From the NCBI GenBank assembly GCA_046350295.1, contig JAXMAR010000038.1:1-64000 (forward strand): a stretch of DNA of 64,000 bases, in the 5' to 3' direction. Positions 43,849 through 53,653 of this stretch are shown one piece after another. The notes under the pieces are model-generated. The model ran no database searches, was not told the DNA's origin, and saw only the letters and a list, made by a program, of their open reading frames with translations. Numbering within the stretch: the stretch's first letter is position 1; each line of letters starts with the position of its first letter. The stretch comes from JAXMAR01 sp046350295 (lineage in GTDB: Bacteria; Planctomycetota; Planctomycetia; Gemmatales; Gemmataceae). The translations under genes were made by a program, and so were the position numbers.

Positions 43849-46800
43849 TCATCCCCGCAAGCGGCGTCGCCGGGCTTGCCGCTCCCACGCCAGGCCCAGG
43901 GTGGTCCATTCCGAGTCGTCAAGCAGCAAGCAGCCAAGATCGGCGAAGGCTGCATCCGTCGCTTGCAGCAGGCTTGAACGGGTCTGGGCCACTGTCGAAA
44001 CCGCGGTCGACGGAATGCCAAATGAGCCGGCTGCCACGTTGGAGCGGCGTGGGGTTGCTGTTATTGGGGCGCTTGGCGCCGGCGCTGTCGGCACGCGCCG
44101 AACCCCCGGCGCCAGAGTGGCGGCCATGAGATCGACGGCATGCTCGCTCGGGTCGAGGTCTTCCAATCCGAGCAGATGGCCCAGTTCGTGCGCGAGGACC
44201 GTCAGTAGATCGATGCGTCCCATGGCTTCGCCCTGCGTGGCGTGCAGGCCAGCCGGGAAGGGGCTGAACTCCAGGTCGTCGCCTGGGGTGGGGTCGATGA
44301 ACCAGCCATGCCCGGCGGCATTGTGATCAATCCAGATGGTTCCGTCGCCGGCCAGGCCCAGGATGGCGCCGGGCAGGTCCGCGATTTGCACGGTCACTTG
44401 ACCCGCGGCCGCCGCGCCCCAGCGTGCCCAGGCGGCGCTCAGCAGCGGCGTGAGCGCCTCGGGCGTGAGTTCCTGATCGGTTGGGACGAGTGTTTCGCCG
44501 GCGGCAAGCAACGGCCTCGGCGCCGCCACAACGATGACGCCGTCGGCCACCACCTTGCCGTTGGCGAAATTACTGAGTTGCACGGTGACCACGCCCGAGG
44601 TGATGTCGAAGGTTCCGAGACTGGCCCAGGCGAAGCCGTTGTACGCGCCCTCCGCCGGCGCGAGGCGCTGGTTGAGCCGAACCGTGCCGCGATTGGCGCT
44701 GCCATCGAAGATCGTGTAGGGAGCGTTGTCGGCGCGATCCGATCCCGGGGTCCAGCGTGTGAAGATCTCGACGCGGCCACTGGGTACCTGGAGTTGCCAG
44801 CTCGCCGTCTTGGCCGGCGCATCGGACGTGGCGATGCGGTAGTCGCCGCTGAAGCCGCCCGGATCCAGGACGCTCTGCCAGACGCCGGTTTGCCGGTAGC
44901 CCCAGTCGCCGTCGTCCTTGACGCCGTTGGTGACGGGAACGACGAGGCGGTGGAGGACTTTGACGGTTTCGATCTGAGAGTAGTAGACAGGGGTGGCCCC
45001 GCTGACCGCGACAACTCCCGCGCTGCGTGCGACCGCGGCGCCATTCGCCTCCACGATCAGGGTGTCGGCGCCACCGGCGCGGCCGTCAACTTCGACGCCA
45101 GCGGGGACCGAGAAGAAACCGCCGGATGCGAAATCGATTGTGACTCGATCGTCGGTCTCCTCGGCGCCGAAAATCTGCACGAGGCGGGTCCGGTCAAGGG
45201 GGCGGCTGGCGACCACCGCGGACGTCCGATTGTCGTAGATTTCGAGGGAGTTGCCATTGCGGCGGAGCGTCAGATCACTGGCGGTGGTCGCGCTGAGGTC
45301 GCTGAAATAGAGTATGTCGTTCATTTCCGCGAAGGTCGCGTACGTGATCTCGACGATGCCCGCCCCTGGGCCCCCAGCGTCGTCGACACAGGCCACGGCG
45401 TAATGGAGAGCGGACCAGTCCTCATGACCGTGCAAGGTCTGGCCTGGGGTGTTGTCCCGAGCGTCGACCACACCATCGAAGTTCTCATCCGCGACAATAC
45501 GGTTGACGTCGAGTTGGATGGGGTTCCTGGGGTCGTGGGGGTCGATGACGCCGTTGCTATTCCAATCGACGGGTCCGGACTCGTTGACGGTTTGCGGCGG
45601 AAGGGGACCGACATCCACTCGGTGGCCCGCGTGGCCGCCGATCCCCGCCACCTCGTCGAGATCGGCCTCGTTCAAATCCGGGAAGGCCAGCCTGGAATAA
45701 TCCAGCAGCCAACTCGACGCGAAACGGGCATTGCGGAACCCCCACAGATAGTTCATCACGCTGTGGTAGTTCGGCTTCCAGTTGTCGTCGTCCCCCGGGC
45801 CGCCATGACCGAGGCCCAGGCTGTGCCCGAGTTCGTGCATGAACGTGGCCGCCTGTTCCTCGGGGGTTCCTCCTGGAGTCCGCAACCCGCCCAAGGTGAT
45901 GAAGAAGTCTTTTCCCGTGCCCTTGGCCAAGCCGCTGGAGCCCAGGGCGCCATAGCGATCCGCGAAGATGGCGTAGCGGAAGGTCTTCGCCTTGGCGGCG
46001 AGTATCTCGGCTGAATTGGAATCGCCACGTTCCGCTGGCGTGCCGAAGCGTACCCCCTTCACCGCGTCAAAGGCGCTGAAGTTATTCGGCCAGCGTGTGC
46101 GCGGGATGTCGGTTTCGTCCACCTGGATGTGAAGCGCGACGCCATCTCTGCCGTCCGGATTCTGCACGAGAGCCTGTGGAGCCGCGGCAAAGGCGTTTAC
46201 CAGCTGGGTGATCGCCGCCGGCGCCGGCGCCCGCCCGACCATGGAGTCCACCTCGATGAACAGGTCCTTGTGAAGCGGGTCCGCGCCGAGCGCCGGCAGA
46301 TCCAGGTCAACAACGCCGTCGTTGTTGATGTCCACGCCGTTCCTCTCCCAGCGATCCAACAGGCCATCGCCATCCGAGTCGACGTCGCTGGTGATGTCGA
46401 AGACGAGCTCGGCGTCGCCGCCGCCGTTGCCGTTGCCTCGGCCCGAGTTGGCCGGCGAATCGACGTCGCCGCTCCACTGTCCCGTGAGCAGGTCAAGAGA
46501 AAGGACAAGGGAGGTTTTGGGGCTGGCGGGGTTGATGTCGACAACGTCGTCGGCGAACGTGTCGGCGTCGAAGAGAGCGATGGTCACCGGGACATTGCCC
46601 GCAGTCGGATTCACGAAATCCGTGGCTGTCCAATTGGGGAAGAACGAGTTGAAGGAACTCGTGAGCGTACTCGTCGTATGCTCGGAGTTGTCGCCGATCT
46701 TGATCTTGGCGTACAGGTCGCCGAAGCCGAAGAAGTCGGGGCTGCGGGTCACCGTAACGCGCGGGATGGTGACCGTCACGGGGACAAAGCTGCGAGAGAT

Positions 46801-47295
46801 GTCGAAGACGAGTTCGGCGTCGCCGGAGCCGTCGCCGTTGCCACGTCCGGAGTTGTCTGGGGAATTGACATCGCCACTCCATTGCCCCGTGGCTGGATTG
46901 AAGGATAGGGTGAGTGATGACCTGGGGCTCGTCGGGTTGATGTCGACGATCTCGTCGACGACAAGGTCCTCGTCAAAGAGGGAGATCTTCACGTCGACGT
47001 TGCCGGCGCCCGGGTCGACCGGCGCGGTGAAGCTCCAATCGGTGAAGAATGTATTGAAACTACTGGTCAGCACGCTCGTGCGATGCTCGGGGTTGTCGCC
47101 GATCTTGATCCTGGCATAGAGCTCGCCGAAATCAAACGTATCCGGGCTGCGATAGACCGTGATGCGCGGGATCGTGACCGTTACGTTCACGCAACTCGGC
47201 AGGGTGCGCGGCTCCAATTCCTCCACGCACGGACGGAAGCGCATCGGGGTACCGCACAGTTGGCGCGAGATCCTGGGCCTCGTCTTGCGAAACAT
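43849..47295 (-). CDS. LEPR-XLL-type secreted metalloprotease with two zincin sites
   Basis: An 1148-residue exported protein. The N-terminus contains FRPCVEELEPRTLPS, matching the LEPR-XLL type signature of planctomycete exported proteins. Two C2- or beta-sandwich-like repeats follow (VTVTIPRITVYRSPDTFDFG and VTVTIPRVTVTRSPDFFGFG). The first metal site is FMHELGHSLGLGH with Met-turn SVMNY (about 45730-45840), a classic metzincin set. A second site near the C-terminus reads LAHELGHLLGLEDLDPSEHA followed by VDLMAATL (about 44130-44195), which resembles a second zincin. Both sites retain the HExxH core. Between them are dockerin-like calcium repeats (DWNSNGVIDPHDP, DENFDGVVDARD). GVRRVP closes the second-site domain. 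It probably acts outside the cell. Confidence 0.9.
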   Translation of the reverse strand: MFRKTRPRISRQLCGTPMRFRPCVEELEPRTLPSCVNVTVTIPRITVYRSPDTFDFGELYARIKIGDNPEHRTSVLTSSFNTFFTDWSFTAPVDPGAGNVDVKISLFDEDLVVDEIVDINPTSPRSSLTLSFNPATGQWSGDVNSPDNSGRGNGDGSGDAELVFDISRSFVPVTVTIPRVTVTRSPDFFGFGDLYAKIKIGDNSEHTTSTLTSSFNSFFPNWTATDFVNPTAGNVPVTIALFDADTFADDVVDINPASPKTSLVLSLDLLTGQWSGDVDSPANSGRGNGNGGGDAELVFDITSDVDSDGDGLLDRWERNGVDINNDGVVDLDLPALGADPLHKDLFIEVDSMVGRAPAPAAITQLVNAFAAAPQALVQNPDGRDGVALHIQVDETDIPRTRWPNNFSAFDAVKGVRFGTPAERGDSNSAEILAAKAKTFRYAIFADRYGALGSSGLAKGTGKDFFITLGGLRTPGGTPEEQAATFMHELGHSLGLGHGGPGDDDNWKPNYHSVMNYLWGFRNARFASSWLLDYSRLAFPDLNEADLDEVAGIGGHAGHRVDVGPLPPQTVNESGPVDWNSNGVIDPHDPRNPIQLDVNRIVADENFDGVVDARDNTPGQTLHGHEDWSALHYAVACVDDAGGPGAGIVEITYATFAEMNDILYFSDLSATTASDLTLRRNGNSLEIYDNRTSAVVASRPLDRTRLVQIFGAEETDDRVTIDFASGGFFSVPAGVEVDGRAGGADTLIVEANGAAVARSAGVVAVSGATPVYYSQIETVKVLHRLVVPVTNGVKDDGDWGYRQTGVWQSVLDPGGFSGDYRIATSDAPAKTASWQLQVPSGRVEIFTRWTPGSDRADNAPYTIFDGSANRGTVRLNQRLAPAEGAYNGFAWASLGTFDITSGVVTVQLSNFANGKVVADGVIVVAAPRPLLAAGETLVPTDQELTPEALTPLLSAAWARWGAAAAGQVTVQIADLPGAILGLAGDGTIWIDHNAAGHGWFIDPTPGDDLEFSPFPAGLHATQGEAMGRIDLLTVLAHELGHLLGLEDLDPSEHAVDLMAATLAPGVRRVPTAPAPSAPITATPRRSNVAAGSFGIPSTAVSTVAQTRSSLLQATDAAFADLGCLLLDDSEWTTLGLAWERQARRRRLRG

Positions 47296-47694
47296 GGCGG
47301 ACTCCTTGGTGAGCGAGCGCGGACGCTCGTGGGGGAGAGAGAGACCGACACATTTTTTCGGGAGGCCGCGGTGGCGCGATGGAGCGAGCGGGGATCGCGG
47401 TGCAGGCAAGGGCGCGGCCTAACAACCGCCAAGTCGAGAAATCGGCGAAGAGTTTTGGGTGAAAGGCGAGGAGGCGCCCGTCCGTTTCTTCCATGAGGGG
47501 CTGGCAAGCAGGCGACTCCGCTGCCCGTGGCCACCTTCTAGGTGAAACCATGGGTCAGCGGCTGTCAACACATTTATCGTGGTTGGAGCGCTAATCAGCT
47601 CCCGGATGCGGCGCCCCGAGCCCAACACCGTGTGGGGTTTGAACACCGCTTGGCTGGCGCCGCGTCTCGTCAAGACCGCGTCCCCTGGCGGTGT
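47296..47694. other. Intergenic region of 399 bp between minus-strand genes
   Basis: This holds the promoter side of the metalloprotease gene and, near its end, the hairpin at 47641-47696. No open frame here shows convincing coding character. Confidence 0.5.
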
Positions 47695-47696
47695 TC
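47641..47696 (-). terminator. Hairpin at the stop of the WD40 gene
   Basis: GAACACCGC (47641-47649) and GCGGTGTTC (47688-47696) can pair, and the TGA of the WD40 frame lies in the right arm (GTGAACACCGC on the minus strand). The arrangement copies the one at 42966-42999, where the stop of the PEP-CTERM gene also falls inside GTGAACACCGC. The loop is longer here. Confidence 0.5.
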
Positions 47697-50256
47697 ACTT
47701 TTTCACTCGGCTCGCCCGCCTCAGACGCTCCAGTGCCGCCTCCCGAGCCGCGCGTGTCAGCGGCGCATCCGGGCGCTCCAGCGGCCAGGCCGGCGCAGGA
47801 GGCTCGCCGCCGCGGAACGGATTCGTTCCAGCACGACGACCGCGCGCAGCTTGCGCACCTCGCTGAGGGGGAGGCGTCCCGTCGTGGTCCGCTTCCGCCA
47901 CCTTCAAGAGATCCGTGAGCTGACATCGCGCCTCCAGAGAAGAGGCCTTCTCCAGTGCCCGCCGCAGGTCGCTCTCCACCACCGCCGCCACCTTTTCCAG
48001 GTCGCGCGTCGCCGCCGCCCGGACGGTGAACTTTTCGCTTCCCAGATCTTCCAGCCGCGCGGCCAGCCATTTGGCGTCCACGATCATGGGAGTCATGTTC
48101 TTCTTCAGGAGCGGCATTGCTTGCTCCGGCGCCGACGCCAGCGCCCGATGGCCGCCTATGCCTTGGCGGCGTCGGCGTCGGCGAGGTCAGCCCAGCATGC
48201 GGCCGAGTCGACGGACCGCCGGCGTCTCCAGGTTCGCCAGGGCAGCGTCAGGTCCCATAGCAGCACGGTCCCATCGGCGTGACCCGTCGCCAAGCGCCTT
48301 GCCGTCCGGGCGCGAAGGCAAGGCAGCGGGCGAAACAGTTCCCGTCCCATTGTCAGCCGGCCTTCGACGGGCAGATGGAGCAGACGTCATGGTCGCGGAC
48401 TCCCAGACGTGCGGGTGCCGCGTCTCGGCCCTGCCGCCGCCAGCAGTCGCCCGTCCGGCGAAAAACCGAGGGCACGGCAGTAGCCGAGCGGCTTCCTCGA
48501 AGCGAGTGATGAGCCGTCGCGTGATCGTCTCGTAGATGCGCTGCGCTGCCCCGGGCCGGCGATGACATGAGGCTCCGCGATGGCGAGGAGCCGCCCGTCC
48601 GATGCGAAGGCCAGCGGCGGGCCGACATCGATCGCTGCGTCGACCAGGCGCCGCTCGACTGGTGGACGACGAACAGCTTGCCGTGAGGGGCGAGTCGCAA
48701 CCGGCCGTCGGGCGAGGACTCCGACGGAAAGAAGCCGGGCGTCCGCCGGTTCAGCGTCATTTCGCCCGTCGCCACGTCCCAGCGCAAGAACTGCGGGGCG
48801 ATCGGAGGTCGCCGTGGGCGCGACGCTCGTAACCCCGCCCCAGGACAAGGACCTTTCGGCCGTCGCTGGTCACTTCCGCCGTGGCCAGGACGAAATAGTA
48901 GTCCTCATCGTCCGCGGGCGCCTGAAAGCGGCGGACTTCCTTGCCGGTCGCGACGTCGGTCAGCGCGAGCTTGTCGTGATCGATGTCGGTCAAAAGCAGG
49001 CGGCCGTCGGGCGTGAAGGAGAGTGGCACGAGCGGCACACCCCAGCGGGCGCCGCCGAGAACGCGTGCGCCACCCACCGCCGCGTCGGCGCGCAGGATGC
49101 GATGGCTGCCATCAGCGCGTTTCCAGACCCGCACCGTGCCATCGGCGCCGCTGGTCGCCAGGGAGCGGCCATCGGGAGCGAACGCAAGCGACGACACCGG
49201 CCCGACGTGGGCGTCGGGACGCGCGTCGGCATAGAGCAGCTTCCCGGTCGCGACGTCCCAGCGCAGCAGCAGCGCCCCGCCGGTGTAGACAGACTTGCTA
49301 TCCGGAGCAAAGGCGACGAGCGGCCCGGCGCCGGCGAAGCGGCATTCGACTTTGCGCTCGGCGACGTTCCACAGGAGCGTATCGGTCCAGGTGGCCTGGG
49401 CCAAATACTTGCCGTCGGCAGACAGAGCGATGTTCGCGGTTTCCGTCCGGTCGCCGGCGCCGAGCTTGGCGAGCGTCTTGCCGGTCGCCGCGTCCCAGAG
49501 AAGGAGCGGGCCACCGAGATAGGTGTCCGTGACGATCGTTTTTCCGTCGGCGGCGACCACGACCTTGTTGGCCGCGTGATCGTCCTGCCAGAGCTGTTTG
49601 CCGGTTTTGAGGTCCCAGCAACGCACCGAGTGACTATCGATCACCCCATAGAGCCGGTCGCCATCCGGAGCGAACGCCAGGCAATGCGCGTAACTGGGCA
49701 ACGTGGCGAGCACGCGCTCCTTGCCGGTCGCCAGGTCACACAGATGAATGGCGCCCCTGCCGGCGGCGCCATCCTTGCCGGACTGGTAGCTCGAGGTGGC
49801 GAGCGTCTTGCCGTCGGGTGCGAAGGCGAACGGGCCCCAGTGCCGCGGGAAATAGAAGAGCCGCTTGCCGGTGGCCAGGCTCCAGACGCCGACGCCCGCG
49901 TCCCCTTCTTTCTCGAACTCGTGGAGGGCGAGCAGCGTGGTGTCCGGTGAAAGTTGACCGTCGTCGGCCCGAAGGCCGGGCAGGCGCCGCTCGCCGAGCA
50001 ATGCTCCCGTCGCGGCGTTCCAGGTCGCGACCATGCGGCCGCCGGAGACGGTCTGCACTGTCTTGCCGTCAGAACCGACGCGAAGACCATCGGCAGTAGC
50101 GCGAAGGCGGATGGCGCCGAGGCGGGCGGTGGCGCCGGGCGGGAGGGGATCGCCATGCCGGTCCTTGAGCGCCGTCTCGAGGCCGCTCTTTGGCTCGTCG
50201 GAAAAAGCGGTCCCGGCAACGGCGATGATCAGACAGCATCGGACGTACGCCGGCAT
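47695..50256 (-). pseudogene. WD40-repeat protein, C-terminal part frame-disrupted
   Basis: The first 480 or so residues (50256 to about 48800) are in one frame, with a signal peptide (MPAYVRCCLIIAVAGTAFSD) and several WD40 blades (LAFAPDGRSLATSGADGTVR, VWKRAD). From about 48800 down to 47700 the WD40 and the C-terminal domain continue in different frames: LRWDVATGEMTLNRRTPGFF, then FASDGRLLAIAEPHVIAG, GFSPDGRLLAAAGPR, LATGHADGTVLLWDLTLPWR and finally WLAARLEDLGSEKFTVRAAA with the expected planctomycete tail APLTRAAREAALERLRR. Several indels are needed to join these pieces. The tail is a repeat domain seen after WD40 blades in planctomycetes. Real decay or sequence error; function, if any, would be protein-binding. 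Confidence 0.8.
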
Positions 50257-50360
50257 GGCCGCTCCTGGTATGGCTCCTTGCCCTCTAAGACGGCCGTCAG
50301 CGCGTAACGGATTGGCGATTTGGACTGCGGTGGCACGGGCGCCGCATTGGATGCGAGACA

Positions 50361-50392
50361 AAAAAAGGGGCGCGCGCCGAAACGCTCGCCCC
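50361..50392 (-). terminator. Rho-independent terminator after the DUF6263-like gene
   Basis: On the minus strand GGGGCG-A-GCG, a 6-base loop and CGC-G-CGCCCC are followed by a run of T. It lies about 10 bases beyond the stop at 50401, as expected for an intrinsic terminator. Confidence 0.75.
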
Positions 50393-50400
50393 TCTCCGAA

Positions 50401-51294
50401 TCACTTCTTCTTCCCCTTGAGCTTCAGGACGCTGGTGATCTCCATGTCCATGGGGATCGACAGGCCGGCCTGCTCGACGTTGGCGCTCATGAACTGCGTC
50501 GTGCGGATCTCGTGGATCCGGCCGTCCTGATTGTCGAAGAGGGCGACGCCCTTGCTCTTCTTCTCATCGACCTTGAGGGTCAAACCGATCTTCTCCCCCT
50601 CGATGAGCAGCTTGGGCTGGATGAGGATCTTTTGAAAATCGCCATCCTCGCCTTCGTAGGTGTATTTCGTGTCCACCTTGGCCGTGCCGACCTTGGGGAT
50701 GTCGGTCTTGGTCTTGTGGGTCCAGTGCTTGTCCTTCTGGACGGGGTCCTTGGGCAGGATGACGCCGCCGCCGGCGAACTGCTCGACGCCGCCACCGCCC
50801 GCGCCGCCGAGGCCGCCCAGGTCCTTCATCGCCTTCTCGAGATCGGCGGGATACTTGACATCCTTGAATTCGCCGAGCGGGGTCATGGTCGCCTTGATGT
50901 CCTTGCCGACGAGACCGCGGACCACCTTGATGAACGGCTGGGCGAGAGCGTTCTCCGGGTCCATCTTGTCGTTGGAATCGACACGGACGGCGCCGATGGG
51001 CGGAGGCGCCTCGATGTCCATCACCATGCGATCGAGCCGCATGACCAATTCGGCCGAGCCGTCGGAGGTGACCTTGTCGATCTTCCAGCTCATTTCCATG
51101 TTCTGCGACATGTTGATGACGATCTTGATGCCGCCCAGATCGCTCGTCATCTTCATCTTGCTTTCGGAGGTGTACTCCAGCTTTTGCCCTTCCTTGAACT
51201 TGTAGCGCAGGAGGGTTTGCCCCTCGGCCGCGACGGCAGCGGCGAAGAGGATGGTCAGAGCCAGGCCGCGGCCCAGCCAATGGCGATACGACAT
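50401..51294 (-). CDS. DUF6263-like exported protein
   Basis: A 297-residue exported protein (signal MSYRHWLGRGLALTILFAAA). Typical stretches are LLRYKFKEGQKLEYTSESKM, MEMSWKIDKVTSDGSAELVM and DKHWTHKTKTDIPKVGTAKV with beta strands alternating in the style of the DUF6263 family. The paralogue at 54395 shows the same layout (IQGMNMEINIGGN, GDTWSKVVTLKLGNIGTYKS). Function unknown; likely a periplasmic or surface beta-rich protein. It ends in a strong terminator. The start is set by the signal peptide. Confidence 0.8.
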   Translation of the reverse strand: MSYRHWLGRGLALTILFAAAVAAEGQTLLRYKFKEGQKLEYTSESKMKMTSDLGGIKIVINMSQNMEMSWKIDKVTSDGSAELVMRLDRMVMDIEAPPPIGAVRVDSNDKMDPENALAQPFIKVVRGLVGKDIKATMTPLGEFKDVKYPADLEKAMKDLGGLGGAGGGGVEQFAGGGVILPKDPVQKDKHWTHKTKTDIPKVGTAKVDTKYTYEGEDGDFQKILIQPKLLIEGEKIGLTLKVDEKKSKGVALFDNQDGRIHEIRTTQFMSANVEQAGLSIPMDMEITSVLKLKGKKK

Positions 51295-51617
51295 GATGCA
51301 ACCTTTCGTACTTGGGAATCGCCCGCCTTTGGGGCGCCATGTCCTAGAGCATACCGGCGGCCGCCCGCCCCGCCAATCAAAATCAGACGCGGACGGCGTG
51401 AAAGGATGGGACTAAAGGCCCATCCTCCTTCGCGCGTCGTGCGATTCCAGCGCATGCTGCGTCCGTTTTTTTTCTTTTTCCGTGGCCCATCACGGTTTTC
51501 CTGTCTGATGGCGTGGCAGCAGCGGTTAACTTCAGTGACAGCTCGGCGCCCAACTCTCGAAACACGCCTAGCTGTGGCGTTGCTCATTTCCCAATCGGAC
51601 TTGATGGAGTCCCGCTC
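51295..51617. other. Divergent intergenic region of 323 bp
   Basis: This separates the DUF6263-like gene (minus) from the gene at 51618 (plus). A T-rich patch at 51468-51482 is the only marked feature. No gene or structured RNA is recognised. Confidence 0.5.
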
Positions 51618-52151
51618 ATGATCCCGAAAATCTCTGGCGTGGTTTTGGCCTTGCTGGCGACGGCAAACACGTGGGCCACCGATAGGACGTCTGGCCTGGC
51701 TGCGGTTGCAGCAGCGGACAAGGAGAAGAAGGGGGATATGACAGACGACCCGCTTCGGGCCGGGAGCGTCTGGCGTGGTATCACGACGCAAAAAGGCAAG
51801 GCGCCGGTTTCAGAACTCCCGGAGCGATGGGAAGTCGAAATGCGCATTTTGAAGCGCGAAGGTGACATGGTGGAAACGCTGACGACGAGCACCGCGGGAA
51901 AATTCACTCGGACCGTCAGAGCACGATCCCGGATAAAGATCCGGCAGGAAATGGGCAAGGCCATCGGCTACGAGTTGATGGACACTGTCACGCTCGAGGA
52001 CAGCATCAAGGGCCCGGGGGCGAAGAGTTGGCCGGTGCGGGTGCAAGGGCGGTTTCTGGTCGGCGATGTCATCCGCGGACAATGGACCTCCGTTGTCCCG
52101 GAGGAGGGCGTCGACCTGTACGGCGATTTCGAGTTTCGCCGGGTCAAATGA
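51618..52151 (+). CDS. Exported protein of unknown function
   Basis: A 177-residue protein with a signal peptide (MIPKISGVVLALLATANTWA). The mature part is about 130 residues: DPLRAGSVWRGITTQKGKAP, WEVEMRILKREGDMVETLTT and VQGRFLVGDVIRGQWTSVVP, a small beta-rich domain. I recognise no family. It is followed after 51 bases by mtaB. TGGAGT lies upstream of ATG 51618. Confidence 0.7.
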   Translation: MIPKISGVVLALLATANTWATDRTSGLAAVAAADKEKKGDMTDDPLRAGSVWRGITTQKGKAPVSELPERWEVEMRILKREGDMVETLTTSTAGKFTRTVRARSRIKIRQEMGKAIGYELMDTVTLEDSIKGPGAKSWPVRVQGRFLVGDVIRGQWTSVVPEEGVDLYGDFEFRRVK

Positions 52152-52202
52152 GTGCACGCCCGCGCCTTTCGTGGTTGGGCGCCGCCTCCGTATGATGACT
52201 TC

Positions 52203-53594
52203 ATGCGCACCTGCCGCCTGGTCACGCTCGGTTGCAAAGTGAATCAGTACGAGACGCAGCTCGTCAAGGAGGCCCTCGAGCAGAGCGGCTGGCGCGAGGC
52301 CGGCCTCGGGGAACCGGCCGACTTGTGCGTCGTGAACACGTGCACGGTGACGCGCGAAGGGGACGCCAAGAGCCGGCAGACCGTGCGGCGGCTGCACCAG
52401 GAGCAGCCAGGGGCCGCGGTCGTGGTGATGGGCTGCTATGCGACGCGCGATCCGGAAGCGGTGCGTCGGCTGCCGGGCGTCGCGCAGGTCATCACGGACA
52501 AACAGCAGTTGCCCGTGGAGTTGAAGCGGTGGGGCGTGCTGAAAATGCCGTCCAGAATCGGCCGCTTCGATGGGCATCAACGCGCCTTCGTCAAAGTGCA
52601 GGACGGCTGCCTGTTGCGCTGCGCCTTCTGCATCATCCCGAGCGTGCGGCCGGTGCTCCGCTCCCGACCCATCGACGAGATACGGGACGAGGTGGCCCAG
52701 CTGGTCGCCGGAGGCTATCAGGAAGTCGTCCTCACCGGCGTTCATCTCGGCCACTACGGCATCGACCTGAGCAAGGGGCGCCGCAAGGCGGACTGGTCCC
52801 GTCTCTGGCATCTGGTGCGCGAGCTCGACGCGCTGCCGGGGGACTTTCGCATCCGACTGAGCAGCCTGGAAGGGGCGGAGGCGCGTGACGATCTGATAGC
52901 GGCCCTGAGCGAGAGCCGCCGCGTCGTGCCGCACCTGCACCTGTGCTTGCAGAGCGGCTCCGACCGCATCCTGGCGCGGATGAAGCGGCGTTATCGCAGG
53001 GCGGGTTTCCGGGAGCGGGTGGCGCGCATTCGGCGGGCGCTGGATCGCCCGGCGTTCACGACGGACACCATCGTCGGCTTCCCCGGAGAGACGGAGGCCG
53101 ACTTCGAGGAGACGGTTCGTCTCGCGCGGGAAATCGGCTTCTGCAAGATGCACGTCTTCTCTTATAGCACGCGACAAGGGACCGAGGCGGCCGGGTTTGC
53201 CGACGTGATTCCCCCCGCCGTCATTCACGAGCGGCGCGAGCGGCTGCTGGCGCTGGAGCGCGAGTTGGCCGCCGCCTATGCCCGGTCGCTGATCGGAGAA
53301 ACGCTGGACGTCATGGTGGAAGGGGAGGACCCGGCGAGGGCGGGCTGCTGCGTGGGCACGTCGTGTCGCGCGCTGACGGTGTCGCTTCCGGGTTATGGGC
53401 CCGCGCTCGTTGGCAAGCGGGTCGAGGTCCGGGTTGAAGGGAATCGGGGTGAAACGCTTTTTGGTTCCCCCGTCCCGATTAACGATTCGGGACGCCTTTA
53501 TGATGAGGGGTATCGGCGGCGCCGCCGGGACGAAACGGGCGGCGCCTTGTCGGCGCTTCGAACCCCCCTGCCCTTGCTACTTGAGCAGCGTTAG
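52203..53594 (+). CDS. mtaB: tRNA (t6A37) methylthiotransferase MtaB
   Basis: A 463-residue radical SAM methylthiotransferase. The N-terminal MTTase domain opens with CRLVTLGCKVNQYETQL and VVNTCTVTREGDAK. The radical SAM cluster motif is CLLRCAFCII (CxxxCxxC), followed by VVLTGVHLGHYGID and TDTIVGFPGETEADFEETVR. The C-terminal TRAM domain ends the protein. MtaB converts t6A to ms2t6A at position 37 of tRNAs decoding ANN, using two iron-sulfur clusters. The choice of MtaB over MiaB or RimO rests on the CKVNQYE motif, typical of MtaB. ATG 52203 starts the conserved N-terminus. Confidence 0.93.
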   Translation: MRTCRLVTLGCKVNQYETQLVKEALEQSGWREAGLGEPADLCVVNTCTVTREGDAKSRQTVRRLHQEQPGAAVVVMGCYATRDPEAVRRLPGVAQVITDKQQLPVELKRWGVLKMPSRIGRFDGHQRAFVKVQDGCLLRCAFCIIPSVRPVLRSRPIDEIRDEVAQLVAGGYQEVVLTGVHLGHYGIDLSKGRRKADWSRLWHLVRELDALPGDFRIRLSSLEGAEARDDLIAALSESRRVVPHLHLCLQSGSDRILARMKRRYRRAGFRERVARIRRALDRPAFTTDTIVGFPGETEADFEETVRLAREIGFCKMHVFSYSTRQGTEAAGFADVIPPAVIHERRERLLALERELAAAYARSLIGETLDVMVEGEDPARAGCCVGTSCRALTVSLPGYGPALVGKRVEVRVEGNRGETLFGSPVPINDSGRLYDEGYRRRRRDETGGALSALRTPLPLLLEQR

Positions 53595-53653
53595 CGAAGA
53601 ATGAAGTACTTGCCTCTCCCGTATCCCGGGGACGGATTCGCCCGGAGGTCGCC

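Noticed and set aside
44242..46014. Open frame of 590 codons on the plus strand opposite the metalloprotease
   Set aside because: Antisense shadow. The minus-strand gene has clear zinc motifs and the plus frame has none.
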